Below, one piece after another: positions 49,340-61,055 of a stretch of 64,000 nucleotides of DNA. The notes under the pieces were generated by a model, which saw nothing but the letters and a program-made list of their open reading frames with translations, was not told the origin of the DNA and made no database searches. This DNA is from Panagrolaimus kolymaensis (Eukaryota > Nematoda > Chromadorea > Rhabditida > Panagrolaimidae). The DNA lies in contig JAJQJQ010000002.1 in NCBI GenBank assembly GCA_028622995.1, positions 2,790,001 to 2,854,000 of the forward strand. Direction: 5' to 3'. Both the position numbers and the translations under genes were made by a program. How positions within the stretch are numbered: position 1 is the first letter of the stretch; each line of letters starts with the position of its first letter.

Positions 49340-50645
49340 ATGGAAACAAATGATCCAAATCCTTCTTCATCCATTCTCGAATCATCTCAACTTCTACCAG
49401 ATGCAAGACCTTCATCAATTCCAAATGAATGTATTGAAGATGATGATTATCTTAGGAATCAAATTCTATCTCTTATTCCTGTAGCTGATGATGATCCAGA
49501 AAAGGCTTTAGTTGCTGAACGTGTTTTTGAATTTATTGCTTTTCCAACGGGTGAATTTATGTGCTTTGAACCTGATTGTGAGTTTGTATTTGGTCTTAAT
49601 ATTTTTGGTTAATAGCATTCTAGGTTATAGATTGATTTCAAGACATTTTAAAATCTTTGGTAAACGTGATCCATGCACTGCAGTGGCCGGACAACGTGAA
49701 AGTAAAAATCCATATGGTCCAGTTGTTTATTCACCCGAAGAAGTGGGTTTACTTCAAGCAATTGGTTCGATGATATTTTTTGATGTTAAAATCTAACTTC
49801 AAATTTCCAGGACATGCAAGTATTTTGAAATACTCAAATGAAAGCTCATCAGAAATTATTCAACGAGAAATTACTGGCGATGATAAGCTTAAAGAAATTG
49901 TAAGTTTTCATCTAAATGGTTTTCATTCATAAACATTTTAGGATGAAAGGATAGTAAGAAGAGCTCGTAGTGCTACTATAGGACGAAAAAGGAAAGAAAT
50001 TATGAAAAATTTTGCTGATCTTCCAAAATCAAAGAGGCCCAACATTCCTGATCACGAAATTGAAGTCACCGATGAAGAAGTAATAGAAACTGTGGAAGAA
50101 TTTGTAATACAACAAGACAAAAAACCCTTCACTCCTCTTAGTATGTGTTTGCCTGCAATTTTGATTAATCTTTAAAATGTTTTTTAGTTAGCGTCTCTGA
50201 TCCTCTTGTACTTGCTGATACTTCATATTTTCCTAAAACAGAAGAGTTTGCTAGGAGAAACATTGTTTACAAAAATTTATGGAAACGTGGATTTTATCTT
50301 TCTTCTGGATTCAAATTTGGATGCGATTATCTTGTTTATGATGGAAAACCTGGAGAAGTCCACAGTTCATATCTTTGTTATGTCAAATCAACAACAACCA
50401 TTTTGAATTTAGAATGGATGCAATTACATGGAAGAATAGCAAGATCTGTTAAAAAAGTTATGCTGGTTGCTTTTGTTAATGGTTTGGGTGAAATTTACTA
50501 TCAAACTCAATCATATTGGAATGAATCTGCAATGGGAAGAGGAGCACCAAAAAGACCAAAACAATTTTCTCAAAGACATATGGAACAAATTATTGATAAA
50601 AGTAAAAAAGATATTGCCACTTGTTGGGAAGATTTGGAAAAGTGA
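49340..50645 (+). CDS. TSEN34: tRNA-splicing endonuclease subunit SEN34 (TSEN34)
   Basis: Five exons, 49340-49577, 49624-49764, 49811-49899, 49942-50140 and 50188-50645, give 374 aa. TSEN34 is one of the two catalytic subunits of the nuclear endonuclease that cuts introns from pre-tRNAs, at the 3' splice site. The C-terminal nuclease domain (about residues 235-355) carries the catalytic triad: Tyr in FGCDYLVYDG (about 267), His in GEVHSSYL (about 281), and Lys in ARSVKKVML (about 311). The N-terminal domain has the SEN34-like IFGKRDPC segment. The middle is basic and disordered. The start at 49340 is the first ATG of the frame. It is followed after 140 nt by LSM2 on the same strand. Confidence 0.92.
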
Positions 50646-50784
50646 ATAAAGTTGTTGATTTTTTTTATGCATATCATTTGAGGATAATTTGTTTTTAAAC
50701 GAATGATTACTTTTGATAATTAGCTTTTATTTTTTTACCCTTAATTTGGTTGTAGGAAAAACGCTTTGATCTCTTAAGCTAGAA

Positions 50785-51148
50785 ATGGTAAGAAGCTATA
50801 ATGCATTTGTAACTCCAATAATCGTTCATTTTTCAGTTATTCTTCTCATTTTTCAAATCTCTTGTTGGAAAAACAATTATTGTTGAATTCAAAAATGATT
50901 TCATGCTTACTGGAACTTTACATTCTGTTGATCAATATCTCAATATGAAAGTCACCGATATCACTGTACACAATCCAGAAAAATATCCTTACATGATTTC
51001 TGTCAAAAATGCATTCATTCGTGGTTCTGTCATTCGATATGTTCATTTACCTGTTGATGGCGTCGATACTCAACTTCTTCAAGATGCAACACGAAAAGAA
51101 ATTCTTCAAAATCGTCAACAAAAGAAAGAAAAAGAAGCTCAAAGTTAA
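50785..51148 (+). CDS. lsm-2: U6 snRNA-associated Sm-like protein LSM2
   Basis: The coding sequence begins with a single-codon exon (ATG, 50785-50787) directly followed by a GTAAGA donor. The rest, 50837-51148, gives 104 aa in total. LSM2 is part of the LSM1-7 ring, which acts in cytoplasmic mRNA decay, and the LSM2-8 ring, which binds U6 snRNA in the nucleus. The Sm1 motif reads VEFKNDFMLTGTLHSVDQYL and Sm2 contains FIRGSVIRYV. The protein starts LFFSFFKSLVGK, matching LSM2 nearly residue for residue, and has the short Lys/Gln-rich tail. Such a one-codon first exon would be missed by simple ORF searches. Near the stop are several AATAAA-like signals. Confidence 0.96.
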
Positions 51149-51256
51149 ATGATGTCAATTATAATTTATTTTAAATTTTGCCTATCTCTGTATTGTACTT
51201 TTTGATTTTTTCAATGAAAAATAAAACAATAATAATAAAAAATACAAAAACCCGTT

Positions 51257-51736
51257 TTAAACAGTACGAGCATCCCGTGTAATTGATGGAACTTTGACAG
51301 TGATTCCAGGTTTATCATCTTTTGTTAGAATAACTTGACATCCAAGGCGTGATTGATCACTTAATTCTGGAGCAAGATCAAGCATATCCAATTCTTCTTC
51401 TTCGGGTTTTGCTAATCTATCAAAATGAGATTGTTCCAGAACAACATGACAAGTGCAGCAAGCAAGAGTACCTTCACAAGCACCAAAACCATCAAGAGGA
51501 ATATCCTTGTTTACAACAACATCAAGTAGCGATTCACCAACGGTACCTTGGACTTCAAACGTATCTTCTCCAGATTTAAAAGTTACAAGAATTTTATCCC
51601 TAAATACAAAAAAATTTATTATTAAAATCAAATATAAAGGACGAATATACAAATTACGTTTTTCAGCATATTTACGTTTGATATGATTCGAAAATAATAC
51701 AGGACGTAATGATGTGTAAAGGTTTCTAAGAATCAT
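51257..51736 (-). CDS. Mitochondrial [2Fe-2S] ferredoxin (adrenodoxin type)
   Basis: The open frame runs to 51886, but the ATG at 51736 gives a typical mitochondrial presequence (ILRNLYTSLRPVLFSNHIKR) and a 159-aa protein. The mature domain has the cluster cysteines in GACEGTLACCTCH and in SRLGCQV, four in all, and the adrenodoxin segments ESLLDVVV and DMLDLAPEL. It carries electrons to iron-sulfur cluster assembly or mitochondrial P450s. A 58-nt stretch (51600-51657) between the presequence and the mature domain looks just like an intron, GTAATT to TTTAG. Removing it would shift the frame, whereas reading through keeps it. It is divergent from the RAD54L2-like gene, with about 290 nt between the start codons. 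Confidence 0.88.
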   Translation of the reverse strand: MILRNLYTSLRPVLFSNHIKRKYAEKRNLYIRPLYLILIINFFVFRDKILVTFKSGEDTFEVQGTVGESLLDVVVNKDIPLDGFGACEGTLACCTCHVVLEQSHFDRLAKPEEEELDMLDLAPELSDQSRLGCQVILTKDDKPGITVKVPSITRDARTV

Positions 51737-52026
51737 AATTCCACCAAATAAACGAGCATCAAAAAATTTTACACTCAAGTCTAACATTGAAGTTATTTTG
51801 TCGCATAAAACGCTGGGCTGATGCTTTCGCTTTAGGATTTTCTTATTTGCGCTCAAATAAAGTTTGCAAGACTTTGTTCGAATCATCTGAATCTTGGAAT
51901 TTTACTTTCGGTTTTAATTCATCCTTTTTATTTTGTATATATTTTTTGTTTTAAACAATATTTTCTTCCCTTCATTTTACACTTAAATGGTATTGCTTTT
52001 AGGGCAATATTTTTACGGTTCTCAAA
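51737..52026. promoter_or_regulatory. Divergent promoter of ferredoxin and RAD54L2-like genes
   Basis: 290 nt (or 140 nt if the ferredoxin start were the upstream ATG at 51886) separate the two start codons. A head-to-head arrangement this short implies a shared promoter. No specific motif was recognised. Confidence 0.5.
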
Positions 52027-55000
52027 ATGATGCCAAAAGAATCTCCACCGAATTATAGCACTGAAGACGAAGAAATTCAAGAAATAACAAAAAAGAATCC
52101 AGCAGAATTTTTTGAAGAACAAATGCGATCTCAACCAGGACCATCATCATCAAAGAAGTCAAAATCAAATGGAAGACATTCGAGGACGCCTGAACGACAT
52201 GTGTTTGACATTTCACCGGATGGCTTTATTTCAGCCAATAATGCAACTTCGAATCCTTTCTCAAACAGAAGAAAAGATCTGCGTCACACCATCGATACCG
52301 TTAAATCCTTTACCGCTGTGGATGCTCAAAGAAAAGAACAAGAGCGACTCCGAAGACTTGAACAGCAACAAAAGAATAAGGTTAACATTTTTTGTTTCAT
52401 AAAGTATGCTATTTACTATTTATTCATTTAGGAACCAACGTATGATCCTGTACCAGTGTACGTAGTCAGTAGTGACGAAGATGATACTCCTCAAATTTTG
52501 GGTGTTTATAGTAACAAAAAGGCTGAAGTTAAACGTATGTTTTTTGCGCCTTTAATATTTTTTAATACCATTTTTTCAGATAATGGTTTTGAATTTCCTT
52601 ACCGTGTTCCACCACCTCCTCATCAATCATATGGAGCTGTTCCTTACATGTCTCATAACAACATGCCTTACAACCATATGCAGCCTATGCCACAACTTCC
52701 TAATATTACGACGCCTGGTCCTCCTTATGTTGACGCACGAACTCGAAATATTAATAAAGCCCGTGAAGAAGAAGAAGTTCGGTTGCAACGTCATAACAAT
52801 CGAAATAATGATCTTGAGTCTGTTGAACTTACTTATGGAGGGCTTCTAGTAAACTATGGTAAGCCCGACGATGATCCAGATGTTTTTATTGCACAACATT
52901 TAACTCACATTTTGAAACCTCATCAATTAGGCGGTATCCGCTTTATGTGAGTATAACTACGCTTCTTAATTTGTTACACTTTATTACTTTTAGGTACGAT
53001 AACATTATTGAATCTGTAAAAGAATATAATTCATCTTCTGGTTTCGGATGTGTTCTCGCACACAGCATGGGCCTCGGCAAATCGCTTCAAATTTGTGCTT
53101 TCATTGAAATTTTGTTTCGTACTGTTGATGCCAAGCATGTATTAATTATTTCTCCTGTTAATGTTATTCAAAACTGGATGGCTGAATTTAACAAATGGAT
53201 ACCAAAACGTGATGCTCTTGGTAATCGACTACGAAACTTTGAAATTTATTTACTTGGTGATACTGTTAAAAGCTTTGAAGATAGAAGAGATATGATCTGT
53301 AAATATTTTCTTATTTATTTCTTTTTAAAGCGTGAATATTTTTTAGTAAATTGGAGACAAACCGGTGGATGCTTATTGATGGGATATGATATGTATCGCA
53401 TATTCGTGTCTACCAAAACTGGCAAACAGTTTAAACCCAGTAAAAGTAATAAAGTATTAAAGCGTCCACCTGATCCTATTGTTATCGATGATGAAACTGA
53501 AACTCAAAGAACATTGGATTGTAAAAGATTGCGAAAAGCTTTAGTGGATCCTGGACCTGATTTGATTGTCTGTGATGAAGGTCATAAAATTAAATGCTTA
53601 AAGACTAGTGTTTCAAATGCGTTAAATCAAGTTCGTACAAGGTAAGATTTTTATCTCTTAATCTTACATTTTCTATTGATGGTATATTTTAGGCGTCGTA
53701 TCGTTTTGACTGGGTAACTTTATCGGTGTGTTTTATTACCGACTTTTCATTTTTTTTTAGATATCCACTGCAAAATAACCTCGTTGAGTACTTCTGTATG
53801 GTTGATTTTGTAAGACCGAATTATTTGGGCACTAAAAAAGAATTCTCCGCTATGTTTGATCGTCCAATTAGAAATGGCCAATGTTTGGATTCGACTCAGC
53901 ATGATATCAAAGTTGCTCAAATGAAGATTCACGCTTTGACTAAAATGTTAAAAGGTTTCGTTCAAAGAAGATCGGCTCATTTGTTGAAAAAGATTTTACC
54001 TGATAACAAAGAATACGTGGTGATATTAAAGAAAACTCCAATTCAACATGCTTTATATCGTGATTTTGTTATGTATACCAAAGTTGAAATGCATTCTAAG
54101 AAAGCAACATATTATAATCCTTTGAAAGCTCATGCTATTGGAACAAAAGTTCGTCTTTACACTCTTCTATTTTTTTCAAATTCTTTTTTAGATTTGGAAT
54201 CATCCTGACTTACTGTATTATGCATTTAACAAACAAAGAGGAAATGTTGGTATTACTAATAAACCTCAAGGAAGTGGAAACCTTATGAGGGCAGCTGATA
54301 GGATGAGAATACTTCAAACGAATCTCCATGATTATTTCCAAATTTTTCAACCTCCTTCTCTTCTTACAAATCAACCTAATAATGATGCTTTCGACAACAG
54401 TGATGATGAAGAAGACTATCTTGGTGGCGAAATATCTTACGAGTGGGCTGAAAATTCGCTAACAAATTATGAACCAATGAAATTAGAACACAGTAATAAG
54501 CTGATATTTACCATTGAGCTATTAAAAGAAACGGTTGCAAAAGGAGAAAAAATGCTTTTATTCAGTGCAAGTGTGGTTACTTTGAATTTAATCGAAAGAA
54601 TTTTAACTACAACGGACTTCCAAATGAAAGATGAATATGGAAACAAAGTTATTTGGCGGAAAAATATTACTTATTGCAGGTTTGACGGCACAACTCCTGG
54701 AATTGAAAGAGAAAAGATCATTGATAAATTTAATTCAACATTGCACCAACATTTGTTTCTTATTTCAACACGAGCTGGAAGTCTTGGAATCAATCTTGTT
54801 TCCGCTAACAGGGTGATAATATTTGATGCGAGTTGGAATCCATGCCATGTAAGTCTTTTATATATACCTTTCTTTACGTTAAAACTATTTTTTAGGATGC
54901 TCAAGCAGTTTGTCGTGTTTATCGTTATGGACAACAGAAAAAAACTTATGTATATCGTTTAATTATGCACAATTCCATGGAAAGAGCTATTTTCTATCGA

Positions 55001-55984
55001 CAAATTTCAAAACAGGGACTTCAAAGTTTGTTCCTTTTTCATTTAATAAGATTATTTAATATTTGTTTATTTTAGAAAGAGTTGTTGATGAACTACAAGT
55101 TTCTGCAAAAGTGACTACCAAACAACTTGAAGATCTTTTACAGTATGATGAAGCTCTCGATGTTAGTAACATTGTTTTAAATCCGGATGATTGGAATATC
55201 GATGATGAAGTGTTAAATAATGTCGCTCATAGGCATTCATTTCTCGTTGCAGAACCTCCATTTTTACATGAATCTATGATGCTTGAAAATGAAGATGGGC
55301 TTAGTGAACAAGAAAAAATAGAAGCTGAACTTCTGTATAAAGCTGAAAGAGATGGTCCAAGATACGATTCTTTGCCTGGTTCTTCTAATGGTTCTAATGG
55401 TAGCTATAACATTAATCCTAATCCTGCTGGCTATGAACATATGATGCGTGAATACTATCAACAAAATATGGCTTTTAGAGGATCACTGTAAGCTTCAATC
55501 CTATATTTTCATTTAATATCGTTGTTTTTTTTTTAGAAATGAACTTCAACGTGGACTTGAATATTCTGATCTCGGATTAAATCCCGTTCAATTTAAAATT
55601 TCTGATCAAAGTAATGGGTCATCCATTCCAAGGCCGTCTCCTTTGGCTCATCCTTTACATGGTGGTTCTATGTATCGTATGAATAATGCTCCTGTGGCTC
55701 GTGGTCCTTCCAACCAAGCACGCGAATCTCTGAAAGTGATTGAAGAAGGTTTGCTTTTTACGTAATAAAAAATGATATAAATTATTGAATTTTTAGATAT
55801 TGATTTACTAACTTATGATGGTAAAAAAGGCCGATTATTCAAGGGCGAATATGTCATTGTTATAGTAATGTCTGACAAAACTTATTTGAAGAAAACATCT
55901 GATAGTAGTGATATTATTTATGATGGAACTCACACAAAGTACAATCCTCGAAGAAACCTTCCTGCTGTAATTGAAATCGATTGA
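52027..55984 (+). CDS. RAD54L2: SNF2-family ATPase, RAD54L2/ARIP4 orthologue
   Basis: Twelve exons, 52027-52380, 52432-52534, 52580-52946, 52994-53298, 53347-53641, 53693-53713, 53761-54148, 54192-54848, 54896-55025, 55076-55487, 55537-55748 and 55797-55984, give about 1143 aa. It is a nuclear DNA-dependent ATPase of the Rad54/ATRX branch; mammalian ARIP4 modulates androgen receptor and removes trapped topoisomerase II. Walker A is SMGLGKS (about residue 303), motif II is DEGH (about 452), and motif III includes TGYPLQNN. In the C-terminal lobe are [22 protein letters not shown] and [20 protein letters not shown] and the following [12 protein letters not shown] distinguish ARIP4 from ATRX and RAD54. 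The N-terminus and C-terminus are disordered. Exon 6 is only 21 nt. TRMT11 follows on the same strand after about 330 nt. Confidence 0.93.
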
Positions 55985-56318
55985 AAAGCTTTTAATTTTA
56001 CTGATCTCATATGTAATTTATGTTTTATATGTGACTTTACTGTATATAATTTGCATTTTTCTTTGTGAATTTTCATATAAATTATTACTATGTTGTGTAT
56101 CTTGCCATTGAAATTTTACTACATATTATAATGCTTTGTTTACAGCCTTTGTATCTTTCCATAACTTATAGGTAACTAAAAGGCGGCAGTAGCTATGTGC
56201 TGGGGAAAGGTTGTCAATATTGTTTTTAAAATCTTTTTTTAAAGGATTATTTTCTACGTATTATGCATAAAAATTTTCATATTTTTTTACCATCTAATCT
56301 TTCAGATTAATTTAGGTA
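55985..56318. other. Spacer between RAD54L2-like and TRMT11 genes
   Basis: 334 nt, AT-rich. Just before the TRMT11 ATG are TTTCAG (about 56305) and TTTAG (about 56315), which could serve as trans-splice acceptors. If the two genes form an operon, one of these would receive a spliced leader; the spacing is longer than usual for C. elegans operons. Confidence 0.4.
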
Positions 56319-59198
56319 ATGTCAACACCTCCTCCGTCAAAACGTTATAAAACCATGCTGCGTCGTTATTTATTTGTTTTCAATCAAACTCATCCAAACT
56401 TTCGATTTGCTGAATTTGCAGCTGTTTGTGAATTATTTAACATCTCGTTTGATCTCAAAGGTGTTTCATCCGACGTAAGCTTTTTTTATGAATTTATTAT
56501 CAAGATAAAAGTTCGTTTATACATACAAAAAACATTAACAAAAGTAAAGAATGAATGAAAAAGAATGAAGAGAGCTAATAAAATAACAAATAATTATTAC
56601 ACGTGAATTTTAGGCACATTTGCATGTTTTTGAATATGAAAGTGAAATAAAACCTCGTCAAATTTTAAGCAGAGCTACATTATTAAGAGCTGTTTATGAA
56701 GTTATGCATGAAGCATGGGATTTGGATGAACTTGAAAATAAGATGAAAGCAAATCCAGGTGCTTTTGATGTAAGCGTGCATTTTTCATTGTGAAGGTTTA
56801 ATAAGAATTTTTTATTTTAGCCGTACAACAATGAAGATGATACTTGGAGATTTCGCGTGAAGCCGCAAGGAAAAGTATGTTTTATGAAGAATTGTTCGAA
56901 CTAAAAACAAAATATTTTAGCGTCCTGGAAATGGTAAAATAACAGAACTTCGTGAAGTAAGTTTCTCGATCGAATGGTTGGTCAACCATTAATTTGATCA
57001 TTTTTACTTTTTCAAAAATTTTATAAGTTTTTTTCAGCGTTTCACTTCACATATGAAAAATGTACGTGCTCCTGTGGATCTTTTAAATCCCAAACATGAA
57101 TTTTGCCTCGTAGAAGATCTTCTAACAGAACCGTCATCAAATAGAAAAGTTTATTTTTGTCGTAAAATTGGTGATGGACAAATTTTGCTCAAAAGTCGTT
57201 ACAACTTAAAAGATAGAAAATACATTGGTAATTCTACAATGGATCCAGAGCTAGCTTTTATTCAAGCCAACATGGTTATGGCTCAACCTAACACGATATT
57301 TCTTGATCCATTCTCGGGCACTGGCGGACTTCTAATACCTGCTGCATATTTTGGAGCCACTGTAATTGGAACGGAAATTAATTATATGGTGGCTCGTGGA
57401 GAAGGAAAATCTTCTCGACAAACCGAAAAATATCTAGCAAAAGATCAAAATGTTGCAAGTAATTTTATTCAATATAATTTACAAAAGAATTTTTGTGATA
57501 TTATTATCGGTGACGCAAGTCAACATGGTCTTTGGAGGAATAATGCAAAATTTGATGCTATTATTGCTGATCGTATGTCTTTATTTTTCAGTTGTATTGG
57601 ATAATATTGGGAATGTTTTAGCACCTTATGGTATTCGTGAAAAAGGTAGTAAAGTTGGAAACAAAAATCGCAAAGAACATTGGACTCTTCCGTCAGCTGT
57701 TCAGTAAGTTCATTTTTTAATCCTTTTTTAAATGTTAATCGACTTTAATTTTAGTGAAAATCATTACCCAGAAAAGACAAAATACAGCCTAAACAAAGTA
57801 TTTCTTGATTTACTCGATCTTGCTGCTGCGAAACTTGCTATTGGTGGAAGAGTCTCATTTTGGTTTCCTGTGGTTCAAGCAAGGTATTTCATTTTGTTAA
57901 TTTAAAACTTTATTTACATTTTTTTAATATTACGGACTTTGGCTTGTATTTACTGTAGCATAGTAAACAAAAAGAAATCAAATTTATTTATTTGCAACAT
58001 ATTTTGTTTCCTTGTCCTGGAAGTTTATCAAACTTTGTTGTACTTTCAACGCAATTAAATTCATCCTAAAATCGTAAAGTTTATGTTAAGCGAATTGGGA
58101 AATAACCTTACTGGACATTGATCATTTGATTCACATACTATTCCACTATTTTTGCCAACTGAAAGAATTTTCAGACTGGCTGGGCAAGAAGGAAGGGTAG
58201 CTCCAGCTTTAGGCTTACAGCAAATGCGGGAATTTTTTACAACACTAAAAATACAATCCGCGGTTGTTTCTCCACAATCAGCAGTTACCGAGCAGCTTTT
58301 CCCTGGGATTATTTCACTCCAAGCATAATAACATTCCGGGACTGAAACATTGTTACTATAAAGCAACAACTAAAGCATTATCTTAAAATAATTACCGGCC
58401 GCTACAGTAATGTTAAAAATCAAAAAGAAACAAGCCAAATTTAAAACTGAATTCATTTTGTCCGTAATAAAAGTTAACCACTGTTTGAGTTATCCTGAAA
58501 CTCGAAATGTTAAAACTTTTTTCATGACTAACCCACAAAAAAATGTGAGAAGCTAAAAAAAACCATCCTTATTACACTCATTTTTTGTGGCCAAACCTTT
58601 TCCTTTTATACCTAAAAATATTTTTGGCATTTCTGTTTGAGTTAATCCATTGTTGTTTTATAACTCGAGACACGGAACTATTGTTTTGTAATGTTTGAAC
58701 AACTTGCTATTTCCGTTTCTTGAACAAGCCAAATCGGGTGCAAAAAAGGATTGTCACTGCTTCTATTATTTGTTTTTTTTTGTTGCTGCTTTTACGGTTT
58801 TTTATGTCTGTTCAAATTGCTATAAAATTTGATTAGCTTACATCCATCTTGCTTAACATAGACATATATGTTTCAAAATTTGTTTTATAATTTTCTTTTG
58901 TTTTAGATATTCCGAAGATGTTCTCCCTCGCCATGATGCGCTTGAACTGCTTGAAAATTGTGAACAACCATTAACAAGTAAATGCTCAAGGTACTCTTTC
59001 ATCTTTGTTTGAACATAATTTAATTTTTTTTTCAGACGTCTTCTTGTTTTCAAAAAACTTCGTGAACCACAAAAAGAAGAAATTTCATATGTTAAATCAG
59101 ATTGCTATGAAAATGATTCATTTCGAGATGTTATTTTTAAACCAGCAGCTGTTAAAGCAACCCATGGTTCTCAAGGAGACGTTATTGATGGATGTTAA
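56319..59198 (+). CDS. TRMT11: tRNA (guanine(10)-N2)-methyltransferase TRMT11
   Basis: Nine exons, 56319-56474, 56614-56769, 56821-56874, 56921-56956, 57038-57572, 57622-57703, 57755-57883, 58907-58990 and 59036-59198, give 464 aa, close to the 463 aa of human TRMT11. With the partner TRMT112 it makes N2-methylguanosine at position 10 of tRNAs. The N-terminal THUMP-like domain precedes a Rossmann methyltransferase. Motif I is FLDPFSGTGGLLIPAA (about residue 222), the acidic ribose contact is GTEIN, and the catalytic motif is ADPPYGIREK (about 312). The DPPY codons are split by an intron after 57572, so the motif is visible only after splicing. Intron 7 (57884-58906, 1023 nt) is very long for this genome and holds a complete antisense gene. 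Confidence 0.94.
57988..58456 (-). CDS. Nested secreted cysteine-rich protein (lustrin-like repeats)
   Basis: Three exons in gene order, 58396-58456, 58112-58341 and 57988-58065, give 122 aa. A signal peptide (about residues 1-20) is followed by two Cys-rich repeats. Each has a layout of a Cys, a Gly/Lys-rich loop, a second Cys, a Cys-Pro or Cys-Gly step, a further Cys and a final Cys-Cys (SRICCKPKAG in the first, GNKICCK at the end). This resembles the lustrin-type repeat common in nematode secreted proteins. The gene lies entirely inside intron 7 of TRMT11, on the opposite strand. Clean splice phases and a coherent Cys pattern across all exons show it is a real gene. It is likely extracellular; its function is unknown. 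Confidence 0.8.
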
Positions 59199-59504
59199 TT
59201 TGTTACTTTGTTGTTGATTTTTTTGTTTTGTTTTTTTAATAAATATAAAACATTGTTTTTGTTTTGATTATAATAATAAAAAACATTTTAATCCTATTGT
59301 AAAATGGGACAAATAAGAATTCAAAAGCATTAATTGGTCATAAATTCGCTTTTTAAAAATCTTTCGTGATTTTTTTTCTCTACCTTTTTTTGCTCTATTT
59401 CCAACTAAAAAAGGGCAAAAGTCTGTTGTGAATAGGTTGGTTTTTTTATTGATTATTTTAAACTTTTATATGTATATAAAAAGTTTAGAAAGCGTTTGAT
59501 TAAT
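59199..59504. other. Spacer between TRMT11 and aminotransferase genes
   Basis: 306 nt, AT-rich, with a run of AATAAT/AATAAA signals at about 59235-59280 fitting the TRMT11 3' end. The rest would be the aminotransferase promoter or 5' UTR. No gene is seen. Confidence 0.5.
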
Positions 59505-61055
59505 ATGACTTCTCGACCTGTGACACTTTTCGATGGATCTTTTTCTGCGAAATATATGCTCAATTGTGGAGCACCAGGACCTCATATTTTGAAACGAGTA
59601 GCATTAATGATGAAGGATGCAACACAAGTTTCAATGGATCAAACGATCAACATGGAAGGAGAAATGCTTCAATATGGAACTCCAGATGGGCCTCCAGCAT
59701 TTTTGGATGCATTGAGTTCATTTTTAAGTGCGGAATATCGCGAACCGGTTAATCGGTAATTAAATGATTTATTTTCTCATCCTTCATATATATTCTTCAT
59801 AAGTTTAGTGAAAATCTTGTTCTTTCTGCAGGTGCAACATCGGGTTTTGTTTATTTGCTTTCACAAATATTTCCTCATAAAACTACAATATGGGCTGAAC
59901 AATTAAGTTATTTCCTTGCGATATCCATACTTAAAACCCTCGCATTTCCTGTAAAGGATATTAAAATTGAAGGTGATGGAATTGATTTAGAAGATTTGGA
60001 ATCCAAATGGGCGGCTGCTTATTCGCTAGAAGAATGTAATCAAGCGAAAACTGAAGGTCGATTTCTTGGAGCTCTTTACCTTGTTCCTCATTATCATAAT
60101 CCCACAGGCACTGAACTGTCACCACAAAAATGTCAAAAAATTGTTCAACTTGCTCGTAAATATTCAATTTTGGTATTTTGTGATGATGTATATAATATTT
60201 TACACTATAATGATAAAATCAATCGACGATTATTTGCATATGATAATCCCAAAGATGAAGGATACATGGGAGGCAATGTAATTAGCAATGGAACATTTTC
60301 AAAGCTATTATCTCCTGGACTTAGAATTGGTTGGATTGAATTGCCTTTAACGTTAAAAAAGAAATATTGGTCACAAAGGTAATGAACATAAAGCTTTTTG
60401 AAAACAAATATAAAAACAGAAATATTAAAAAATGAATATAAAAGGATTGAGACAATAAAAATTTTAGTTGGATATTGATGTCTGGTGGAAGCATAAACAC
60501 TTACACGGCAGCTATTATAACAGAGCTTTTAAAAGATGGCCAAGTTTCAAATTTGGTAAAAGAAATCCGAGTTGAGAATAAAGTAACTTCTTCATCTTCA
60601 ATTAACAATATCTTAAAATTTTAGGCTAAAATGGAAGCACTTTTAATGATTTTAGCGGATGAACTTCCAAAGGAATGTCAAATTCTTCATAAACCTACAG
60701 TAAAACAGCCCATTGTTAAGTATCTTTAGAATTTATATAATTAATTTCAGGGCGGATATTTTGTTTATATTCAACTTCCAAATCAACTTAATTCAACCCA
60801 TGTTTTAAAAATACTTCGAGATCAACATCAACTTTTAGTTCACGATGGTCAAAGGTAATTTTTCTGGTCTTTTTTAGGTTCCCTAATTCGATTTATCTTT
60901 TCAGTTTCTGGTCAGGCAATTTTGATGACCCTACTCGTAAAGTTATTGCCAATGGTATTCGCATTGCTGTTGCATATCCTTTACTCGATGAAATCATTGA
61001 AGCCTCTCACATTTTATGTAGCACTTTAAGGGAACTTCTCCATTCAAAGCAATGA
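59505..61055 (+). CDS. PLP-dependent aminotransferase, class I/II
   Basis: Six exons, 59505-59755, 59809-60378, 60468-60582, 60625-60714, 60751-60854 and 60905-61055, give 426 aa. It belongs to fold type I aminotransferases. The substrate-binding segment YHNPTGTELS (about residue 179), the Asp-Tyr pair in FCDDVYNIL, and the PLP-binding Lys in NGTFSKLLSPGLRIGW (about 249) are all present. GGYFVYIQLP and RIAVAYPL complete the C-terminal domain. Its motif order is like the 2-aminoadipate/aromatic transaminase branch that includes yeast YER152C, rather than alanine or aspartate aminotransferases, but substrate cannot be read from the sequence. The exon 4 donor is taken at 60714; a site at the preceding ACA/GTAAAA would also keep the frame and drop five residues. 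Confidence 0.87.

Noticed and set aside
51737..51886. Ferredoxin start at the upstream ATG 51886
   Set aside because: It would add 50 residues without presequence character, and the ATG at 51736 gives a typical mitochondrial targeting peptide.
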